The notes below the pieces were generated by a model. That model did not search any database. It saw only the letters and a program-made list of their open reading frames with translations, and was not told the origin of the DNA. A program made the position numbers and the translations under genes. Shown here piece after piece: positions 40,132 through 45,847 of a stretch of 45,847 nucleotides of DNA. Source of the stretch: CAYSSG01 sp964433635 (GTDB lineage Bacteria; Atribacterota; Phoenicimicrobiia; Phoenicimicrobiales; Stramentimicrobiaceae); contig CAYSSG010000014.1 of assembly GCA_964433635.1 (NCBI GenBank), forward strand, positions 1 to 45,847, in the 5' to 3' direction. The stretch's first letter is position 1, and each line of letters opens with the position of its first letter.

Positions 40132-41583
40132 TCAAATTTCTTCCTGCAGATAACCGATAAAATGGGCTAATTTCAAACGGTCCACAAACCACTGATCTTC
40201 AGATTTTTTCATATTGATTTCTTTCTCCTTCAATACCAGTAGTTCATTCTTCCATTGTGTCTCACTGATGGCTCCCTGCTGGTATTGTTTTTCCAGAATT
40301 TCAGCCTTATGCTGCTCCTTTTTTAGAACCAATAACTGGGTATCCAGATGAAGCCGGTTGTACAGGTCCTGATCCATCAGTTGTTCCCCTTCCAATTTTA
40401 ATTGTTCCCTCAAATAGGCAACACTGACTTCCTTCTGTTGAACATTGACCTCCTTCTGCTCCTCTTTGAGCCTCTGAGCACCGCCGTCTACCAGGTTAAC
40501 CGAAAAATCCACCATGGCAAACCAGTCATCAGGGTACTGATAACCACCAGAAAGATTCACTTTCGGTTTTCCCTCGTCTTCAGTCCATTCCACTTCTTTC
40601 AGCAACGCCTCCATCTCCACTTCACTGTTTTTAATCCGGTAATGCATTTCCAGGGCATCAGCAATGAAACCTGACCGATCTTTCTCGTTGATATTCAGGG
40701 AATCCATGAGCGCAAAAAGACTCCGGATGAAATCTGTTCCATCCTCAAAATAGACTGTTACATTTTCGGGTAAATTGAGGGTCAGAAACCATTGTTTTTT
40801 GGCCAGGGAAAGACTTTGTTCCTGACTGACCAGTTGATTTCTGGCTTCCTCCAGAGCAATCTGCGCTTCTGTCTCCTGCTGGTATCCGCCCTCCCCCAAT
40901 TCTATCTGTTTTCCTATCCTTGTCAATGCGTCTTCGGCCAGGCTTACTCGCTCTCCGGCAAGATTAACCTGTTCTTGAAGACGAATGACATTCAGATAAT
41001 CCTGAATAAATTCAATCTGTTTTTCCATCTCTTCCCACCTTAATTCTTCTAATTTCATCTTCAGGCTGTTTTTGATATCGTAAACCTGTTTTTCATTTTC
41101 AGTCCAGGTTTCCGGATAGATCTGTTTGGACAATTTGATGTTGGCATTCATCTCGTTTGCCATGTCATCCCAACCCACCTGATTGAAATTCTCTGATTCC
41201 CAGGCTAATTCTGTGGAGAGGTTGATTTCATTGGCAAGTATTTTGGTTGCCTTTAAACTTACCTCGGCAGAGGGTGTAAATGAATTTTCACTCGCTTCAA
41301 CAGCATTCTCATTGTGCTGTCCAAAATACCAGATGGGTGTGGCACTGAAATCCACCTGAAAGGATTGGGCAGCATCCAGAATATCCAGGTTCCGTTCCAG
41401 TTCTAAAATACTGTTACGGATCGTATTCAGATCAAAGTTATTTTCAACACCCCACCGGATGGCCTCTTCCGGATTCATCTCTTTTGCCAGGATGCCTCCG
41501 CTGTTTGAAACCAGTATCAGGATGAATAAAATAGTAAAAATAATGAATTGATCATGATATTTTACACCGCTATTTCTTCTCAT
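40132..41583 (-). CDS. TolC-family outer-membrane efflux protein
   Basis: 483 residues with a signal anchor/peptide (about 13-35). Long heptad-rich helices occur around 170-260 (RLQEQVNLAGERVSLAEDALTRIGKQIELGEGGYQQETEAQIALEEARNQL) and 370-470, separated by beta-strand parts, the duplicated TolC plan. It overlaps the second outer-membrane gene by four bases upstream and precedes the adaptor by 12 bases. Likely forms the channel for the MacAB exporter. Confidence 0.88.
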   Translation of the reverse strand: MRRNSGVKYHDQFIIFTILFILILVSNSGGILAKEMNPEEAIRWGVENNFDLNTIRNSILELERNLDILDAAQSFQVDFSATPIWYFGQHNENAVEASENSFTPSAEVSLKATKILANEINLSTELAWESENFNQVGWDDMANEMNANIKLSKQIYPETWTENEKQVYDIKNSLKMKLEELRWEEMEKQIEFIQDYLNVIRLQEQVNLAGERVSLAEDALTRIGKQIELGEGGYQQETEAQIALEEARNQLVSQEQSLSLAKKQWFLTLNLPENVTVYFEDGTDFIRSLFALMDSLNINEKDRSGFIADALEMHYRIKNSEVEMEALLKEVEWTEDEGKPKVNLSGGYQYPDDWFAMVDFSVNLVDGGAQRLKEEQKEVNVQQKEVSVAYLREQLKLEGEQLMDQDLYNRLHLDTQLLVLKKEQHKAEILEKQYQQGAISETQWKNELLVLKEKEINMKKSEDQWFVDRLKLAHFIGYLQEEI

Positions 41584-42647
41584 TGTAAGACTCCTTTGTC
41601 TAAAGTTCCCATTAATCTCCGTAATTCCAGGTATGTCTGATAAATCTGTCGAACAGAGGAGACGAGACGGGATTGCGCATCCAGTACACCGATGGTTGCC
41701 GAAAGTGCCTCTTCGTCTGTTCTTAATCCGGCCTGAACCTGTTGTCGAATCATAGATTCATCTTCTCTGATCTCTTCCAGGCTTTTCTGGCTCAAAGTGA
41801 TAGCATTTCTGGCCTGGTTATAATTCAACCATTGTGCCTCAACCTGATATTCAAGATCCTGCCGGGCCAGTGATTCTTCCAATTGAGCGATGGTGAGGTT
41901 ATTCTCTAATTTTCTTATTTCTATTCCTGAGGCGTCACTTGCTCTTGTCTTTTCCAATTCTCTTTCAGCCTGATTGATTTTTAGGGATTGACTTTTTAAA
42001 GCAATACTGTTTTCCCTGGATTGATGAATGGCCTCATCCAGATTGATTTCCGGAAATCCCGGTAAAGGCATTTCCGTTAAGCGAATGTTCTGTTCATGAG
42101 GAAGACCCAGTGAATTCTTGACTTCCATGATAAGCTGCTGATAGTTTAACATGCCTTCCTGGTAGGAAAAGAGGGCATCATAGTATTCATTCCCCTGCTG
42201 TAACAGATCGAGATCGATACTGTACCCTGCTGCTACCTGTTTTTCAACACTCTTCAGAATGATTTCCTCCAATTCTAAATTTTTCTTCTTGCTTTCGATC
42301 TCCATCTCGGCCATCAGTAAACGAAAATAATCATCTACCACCTTCATCAATAACTGGTCTTTTTGTAATTGAAATTGATTCTGTTGTCCTAACAGCGTTA
42401 ATTCTTTTTGTAAATCAGTTATAGTCGATTCTGAAAGTAGATTCTCTGCTTCCATCTTCTGAACTTCCAGCCTGGTATTTTCCAGCTGAACATTGGCAAT
42501 CTTAAAATCCAGGTTATTAGAAATAGCCAATTCGAGCATCCTGGAAGGTCCCAGTGTAATCGGTTCTTGAGCTGATATCTGCAACCTCCCGATACCATTT
42601 AGTAATAGTAAAAAAAAGCATCCTATCAGAAAGAATTGTTTCCTCAT
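41580..42647 (-). CDS. Second, short TolC-like outer-membrane efflux protein
   Basis: 355 residues, short for TolC-family proteins (usually 420-480). A signal peptide (to about residue 27) precedes long coiled-coil helices (ENTRLEVQKMEAENLL; MKVVDDYFRLLMAEMEIESKKKNLELEEIILKSVEKQVAAGYSIDLDLLQQGNEYYDAL; QVQAGLRTDEEALSATIGVLDAQSRLVSS). One or more beta strands of the barrel seem to be missing or degenerate. The start has AAAGGAGG upstream. First gene of the exporter operon, with the stop overlapping the next start (41580-41583). Confidence 0.82.
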   Translation of the reverse strand: MRKQFFLIGCFFLLLLNGIGRLQISAQEPITLGPSRMLELAISNNLDFKIANVQLENTRLEVQKMEAENLLSESTITDLQKELTLLGQQNQFQLQKDQLLMKVVDDYFRLLMAEMEIESKKKNLELEEIILKSVEKQVAAGYSIDLDLLQQGNEYYDALFSYQEGMLNYQQLIMEVKNSLGLPHEQNIRLTEMPLPGFPEINLDEAIHQSRENSIALKSQSLKINQAERELEKTRASDASGIEIRKLENNLTIAQLEESLARQDLEYQVEAQWLNYNQARNAITLSQKSLEEIREDESMIRQQVQAGLRTDEEALSATIGVLDAQSRLVSSVRQIYQTYLELRRLMGTLDKGVLQ

Positions 42648-42789
42648 TCCCTTCCTCCTTTAAGTTACAGCAAAATGATGAGTGCTGAATTCCTTATTTT
42701 ATGATCTTATGCTACTTTTCATTATAGAGGGTAAATTTAAAAAGTCCTTAAACAAAATCTTAAATTTTTATAAAAATTAGATCTTCTGG

Positions 42790-42817
42790 TTGACAAACAG
42801 GAAATCCCTTCTATAAT
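42790..42817 (+). promoter_or_regulatory. Consensus sigma-70 promoter of marR
   Basis: TTGACA (42790-42795), 16-base spacer, TATAAT (42812-42817), both exact. Confidence 0.9.
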
Positions 42818-42837
42818 ATATTTAGCTGGCTAAATAT
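42818..42837. promoter_or_regulatory. Candidate MarR operator, perfect 20-base palindrome
   Basis: ATATTTAGC-TG-GCTAAATAT starts right after the -10 box and covers the start site, eight bases ahead of the marR ATG. Position and symmetry fit autorepression by the MarR dimer. Confidence 0.85.
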
Positions 42838-42845
42838 TAAGAGAG

Positions 42846-43295
42846 ATGAAAGCGTCTGTCATGGTCAAAAGTGAAAACAGGGATATTCCCAGGCTCATTT
42901 TGGGCATCGGTCATCATTTAAAATTACGCCTGGACAAGAGACTGAGTCAAAATAACCTGACCATCTCCCAGTTCAAGGTATTAGCCTACTTATGGGAACA
43001 TCATCATCAGAAAGTCAATCAAAAACAGATTCATGAATTCCTGGAGATTAAACCCTCTTCAATGACCAAACTGATCAGATTATTACAAGCGAAGGATTTA
43101 ATTCAAAAAGAAGCTGATCCGGATGACCCCAGAAATAAAATCATCAAAATCACAGCAGCCGGTATGGAGATTAAAAAAATCTGCCTGCATCATATGAAAC
43201 AATCTGAAAATTATCTTTTAAAAGACTTTTCAGTACAGGAAATTGATACATTATATGATTTGTTATTCAGGATAAAGGAAAAAATCCGACATTAA
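42846..43295 (+). CDS. MarR-family transcriptional regulator
   Basis: 149 residues. The winged helix-turn-helix is seen in LTISQFKVLAYLWEHHHQKVNQKQIHEFLEIKPSSMTKLIRLLQAKDLIQKEADPDDPRNKIIKITAAG, with the DPRNK wing tip. Start is tentative: ATG 42846 has only AAGAGAG next to it, and ATG 42861 is an alternative. It probably represses itself and the MATE gene 62 bases downstream, and perhaps the divergent exporter operon. Confidence 0.93.
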   Translation: MKASVMVKSENRDIPRLILGIGHHLKLRLDKRLSQNNLTISQFKVLAYLWEHHHQKVNQKQIHEFLEIKPSSMTKLIRLLQAKDLIQKEADPDDPRNKIIKITAAGMEIKKICLHHMKQSENYLLKDFSVQEIDTLYDLLFRIKEKIRH

Positions 43296-43357
43296 TCATC
43301 TGATTGATGATACAAATCGAAACGGGAACAGGGCGATACTGATAAAGGAGCATTGAA

Positions 43358-44758
43358 ATGGATGAGAAGCGAATAAAAATTCTAAAGGATGCACCACCCA
43401 CACAGGCCATTCTGAGTTTATCTATTCCAACCATTATGGGCATGCTGGTACAAGTTTTTTATAATCTCACCGATACCTTTTTCGTGGGAAAATTAAATGA
43501 TCCCTTCCAGGTAGCTGCTGTTTCGGTAGCCTTTCCCATCTTTATGATGCTAATGTCAGTCGCTGGTATGTTCGGATTCGGAGCAGCATCTTATATCTCC
43601 AGATTGTTGGGAAAAAAAGATTATCTGATGGCTAAAAAGACCAGCGCAACGGCTTTTTATGCCTGCCTGATTGCCGCTCTGTTTGTGACTGTCGGAAGTC
43701 TGATTTTTATATCACCAATCCTGAAATTAATCGGGGTCACCCCGGAAACTCAAAGATATGCTTATGAATACCTGTCAATCATATTCCTGGGCAGTACCGT
43801 AATGATGACCAAATTTATGCTTACCCAATTACTTCGCTCAGAGGGAGCAGCAAAGGTAGCCATGATTGGTATGTTTATCGGAACAGGGATCAATATTATT
43901 CTGGATCCTATCTTCATCCTGACCTTAGGATATGGTGTAAAAGGAGCGGCAGTTGCCACCCTGATAGGACAGGCAATCGGTTTACTGTATTATTTCAGTT
44001 TTTATATAAAAAAGAAGAGTATCATATCCATTCATTGGAAATATTTTTCTTTACAAAAAGAGATTTATCTGGAAATTTTCAGGGTTGGGATTCCCGCATC
44101 ACTACACACTCTAATGATCAGTATTGCCCAGACGATGGGAAATTTCGTGGCAGCCAGCTACAATGACATGATCGTAGCAGCTTATGGTATCAATCATCGT
44201 ATTTTTTCCATGTGCATTATGACTTTAATCGGATTATCTGAGGGTACACAGCCCTTGATCGGCTATAGTTATGGCGCCAAAAATATTAAGCGCCTGAATA
44301 AGATTATTAAAACAGCCGGTATTATGGCTACCAGCATCTCTATTTTTTTTGTCATATTCTTCTATCTTTTTGCCGGAAAGCTGATTCAAATCTTTATGAA
44401 TAACCAACAGGTCGTAACCTATGGGATTCAGATTATGCGCGCCATCATCATTGCGCTGCCTTTTGCGGGTATTCAGTTTCTGATAAGGGTAAGTTTTCAA
44501 GCTATGGGAAAGGGAAAGCCGGCTTTAATCCTTGCCTTAGCCCGACAGGGCTTATTTTATATTCCCGCTCTTTTTATCCTGAATAGATTCTTTGGATTTT
44601 CCGGCTTTATCTATGCCCAGCCTATCGCCAATATTCTTTCCTTCGGATTGGCTGTGATCCTGTTTCAACGTATCAGGATGCAGATTTCAAATGAACACCT
44701 GGAAAGGGAAGGAAAACTTGTGCCTCCTGAACTGGAAGAATCCTATTCGGAAATCTGA
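43358..44758 (+). CDS. MATE-family multidrug exporter
   Basis: 466 residues with twelve helices in two halves. Typical segments: LSIPTIMGMLVQVFYNLTDTFFVGKL, VAAVSVAFPIFMMLMSVAGMFGFGAASYISRLLGKKD in half one, and AAYGINHRIFSMCIMTLIGLSEGTQPLIGYSYGAKN in half two. It belongs to the NorM/DinF-like Na+- or H+-driven exporters of drugs and other cations. GGAG precedes ATG 43358. Probably cotranscribed with marR. Confidence 0.95.
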   Translation: MDEKRIKILKDAPPTQAILSLSIPTIMGMLVQVFYNLTDTFFVGKLNDPFQVAAVSVAFPIFMMLMSVAGMFGFGAASYISRLLGKKDYLMAKKTSATAFYACLIAALFVTVGSLIFISPILKLIGVTPETQRYAYEYLSIIFLGSTVMMTKFMLTQLLRSEGAAKVAMIGMFIGTGINIILDPIFILTLGYGVKGAAVATLIGQAIGLLYYFSFYIKKKSIISIHWKYFSLQKEIYLEIFRVGIPASLHTLMISIAQTMGNFVAASYNDMIVAAYGINHRIFSMCIMTLIGLSEGTQPLIGYSYGAKNIKRLNKIIKTAGIMATSISIFFVIFFYLFAGKLIQIFMNNQQVVTYGIQIMRAIIIALPFAGIQFLIRVSFQAMGKGKPALILALARQGLFYIPALFILNRFFGFSGFIYAQPIANILSFGLAVILFQRIRMQISNEHLEREGKLVPPELEESYSEI

Positions 44759-44835
44759 ATGAACCTATGAATTGACTAAGAGGAATCTTCTGCCCTGTTC
44801 ATATTCTGAGAATATTTACCTGAAATAAACAATTC

Positions 44836-45186
44836 TTAGATTTTAACTGTTTGACCTTCTTTACTGCTTTTTACGACGGCTTCAATCACGCGCATGTTTG
44901 CCAGGGCATCTTCCAGGGGAGTAGGTACTGGTTTGTTTTCCAGGATTGCCTGAGAAAATAAATCTCCCTGAATCGTGTATTGATCACATATCTTTTGGAC
45001 AACCTCTTCGGTATGACGACCATCGCCGTACCAGACTTTACAGGGTTTTTCCGGTGGGGCATTAAAGGGTATCCCTATCTCGATCCATCCGCCTGTGCCG
45101 AATATTGTAACCCTTTGATAGGGAATGAGCTGGGTGGCGCAAGTAAAGGCGGAAGTGCCCTTCCTGAAATGCAGGATGCCAGTTGA
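44836..45186 (-). pseudogene. 3' remnant of a Gfo/Idh/MocA-family oxidoreductase gene
   Basis: The minus strand reads without a stop from about 45186 to TAA at 44838-44836, giving about 116 residues: GILHFRKGTSAFTCATQLIPYQRVTIFGTGGWIEIGIPFNAPPEKP ... DQYTIQGDLFSQAILENKPVPTPLEDALANMRVIEAVVKS. This is the C-terminal half of a NAD(P)-dependent sugar or inositol dehydrogenase-like protein. The Rossmann half and any start codon are missing: the fragment begins directly after the stop of the gene at 45193. It is a truncated leftover, not a functional gene. Confidence 0.88.
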
Positions 45187-45192
45187 ATTTTT

Positions 45193-45636
45193 TTATTGAA
45201 TGGTAAAATTCTGCACTGTCATCAGGATATCTTTTACATAAACCCTGACTTGCCAGTCTCCAGGCAGTTTTGCCGCAGAATGATCCATTATATTAATCCA
45301 GTACCAGGTCCGATAATGCTGGTAACTGCCTGCTTCCATTTCCAACCTTCCGGTATGATAAATCTTTCCCGCCGGATCTATCCATTCCCAGATCATTTCA
45401 AAGGGAACCTGTGACTGATAGCTGAATCGTATCCAGCAAACTGCTTTTTCATCCCCTACGAAAAAAGTGGTTGTTTCCTGAACCGGTTCCTTTTCCTCAA
45501 CCTCTTTACACATGACTATTTGATGAAGATATTGAGATTCCTGAATGATCTCTTCTGCCTGAGCAAAAAGCGGTAAGCTCAAAACTGTCATGAGTAAAAC
45601 AAAGCATGTGAACTTCAATATACTTTTTTTGTTCAT
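45193..45636 (-). CDS. Small secreted protein, C-terminus resembles the anti-sigma outside domain
   Basis: 147 residues. A signal peptide (to about residue 28, FAQAEE) precedes an Ig-like beta-sandwich: IRFSYQSQVPFEMIWEWIDPAGKIYHTGRL ... PGDWQVRVYVKDILMTVQNFTI. The last part closely follows the C-terminus of the anti-sigma protein at 17218 (VKWINPDGIIF ... PGIWHLEIYINNRLQTTMQI). Function unknown. GGAGG lies six bases before ATG 45636, and a promoter candidate at 45679. It directly abuts the oxidoreductase remnant. Confidence 0.82.
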   Translation of the reverse strand: MNKKSILKFTCFVLLMTVLSLPLFAQAEEIIQESQYLHQIVMCKEVEEKEPVQETTTFFVGDEKAVCWIRFSYQSQVPFEMIWEWIDPAGKIYHTGRLEMEAGSYQHYRTWYWINIMDHSAAKLPGDWQVRVYVKDILMTVQNFTIQ

Positions 45637-45678
45637 CTGTTACCTCCAGCATTTTATTTGGTATATTTTTTCCATTTT

Positions 45679-45707
45679 ATTGTATAACGACTTTCATGAT
45701 AATTCAA
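45679..45707 (-). promoter_or_regulatory. Possible promoter for the secreted protein at 45193
   Basis: Minus-strand TTGAAT (45707-45702), 17-base spacer, TACAAT (45684-45679). Weak -35. Confidence 0.45.
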
Positions 45708-45808
45708 ACCAGTCTGTTCTTTTTAGCGGGATTCTGAGTTTTCAGTAAGCAAAAACCTCTTTGGAAAGCTTTTTTTATTCATATGATTCACAATATCTTA
45801 AAAAAATT

Positions 45809-45837
45809 TTGACAATTTTGTTTTTTTTTAGTAGTAT
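45809..45837 (+). promoter_or_regulatory. Possible plus-strand promoter at window edge
   Basis: TTGACA (45809-45814) with TAGTAT at 45832-45837, spacer 17. The gene it would serve is outside the window. Confidence 0.35.
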
Positions 45838-45847
45838 ATTTAGAAAT

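Noticed and set aside
1..45847. Prophage, integrated plasmid or intact insertion sequence
   Set aside because: No integrase, transposase, capsid, replication or conjugation genes were seen.

Overview
The window reads as a compact, low-GC, anaerobic-type bacterial chromosome segment. It has lipoproteins, MacAB-TolC style export genes, two radical SAM enzymes, an iron-sulfur flavoprotein, and no respiratory or phage genes. TolC-like proteins and Cys-lipobox proteins point to a cell with an outer membrane. The gene style would fit Atribacterota or a similar deep-branching anaerobe; that placement is inference. I see no rRNA, tRNA, CRISPR array or intact insertion sequence. Most genes are on the minus strand.

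Layout. 1-1628: a cut-off cupin gene and a radical SAM/SPASM protein of the tungsten-oxidoreductase-maturase type. 1686-7193: an arsenic operon (arsR, ArsP-like permease, two small thioredoxin-like proteins, CcdA, Acr3, a thioredoxin-CcdA fusion). It has two matching ATAGC-N6-GCTAT operator candidates and a divergent DUF2703 gene at 7309. 7816-9377: a MOT1-type molybdate transporter and a small membrane protein. 9640-12286: a lipoprotein with a caspase-like His/Cys dyad, then a methyltransferase. 12735-20125: a cell-envelope block with a duplicated-domain secreted protein, a TPR protein, a DUF4384-PEGA gene broken by one in-frame stop, a DUF5667 protein with PPGL repeats, an anti-sigma/ECF sigma pair and a DUF4382 lipoprotein. 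Three promoters of the form TGTAAC-N17-CGTA tie this block into one probable ECF regulon. 20603-24705: rpsU, the primary sigma factor, an RRM RNA-binding protein with a long leader, and a Na/Pi cotransporter. 25003-30029: a frameshifted isoprenylcysteine-methyltransferase-like pseudogene, a CPBP protease, a DUF998 protein, a beta-helix lipoprotein and a flavoprotein. 30431-34346: a two-gene split permease, then ndk, a radical SAM enzyme and an autoregulated TetR. 34458-36906: a CBS-domain HlyC/CorC-type protein and a DUF4136-like protein. 37136-44758: a MacB/MacA system with two outer-membrane TolC-like genes, divergent from marR and a MATE exporter. 44836-45636: the 3' remnant of a Gfo/Idh/MocA oxidoreductase gene joined to a small secreted-protein gene.

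Themes. (1) The arsenic operon carries three thioredoxin folds and two CcdA electron carriers but no recognisable ArsC, which suggests a trans-membrane thiol relay as part of arsenic handling. (2) An ECF sigma factor appears to control its own operon and neighbouring surface proteins through a precisely spaced promoter. (3) Seven copies of a terminator-bearing dispersed repeat, all in the same orientation, lie in the intergenic gaps between 9.5 and 30.2 kb. (4) Three genes are broken by different lesions: a nonsense codon, a homopolymer frameshift and a 5' truncation.
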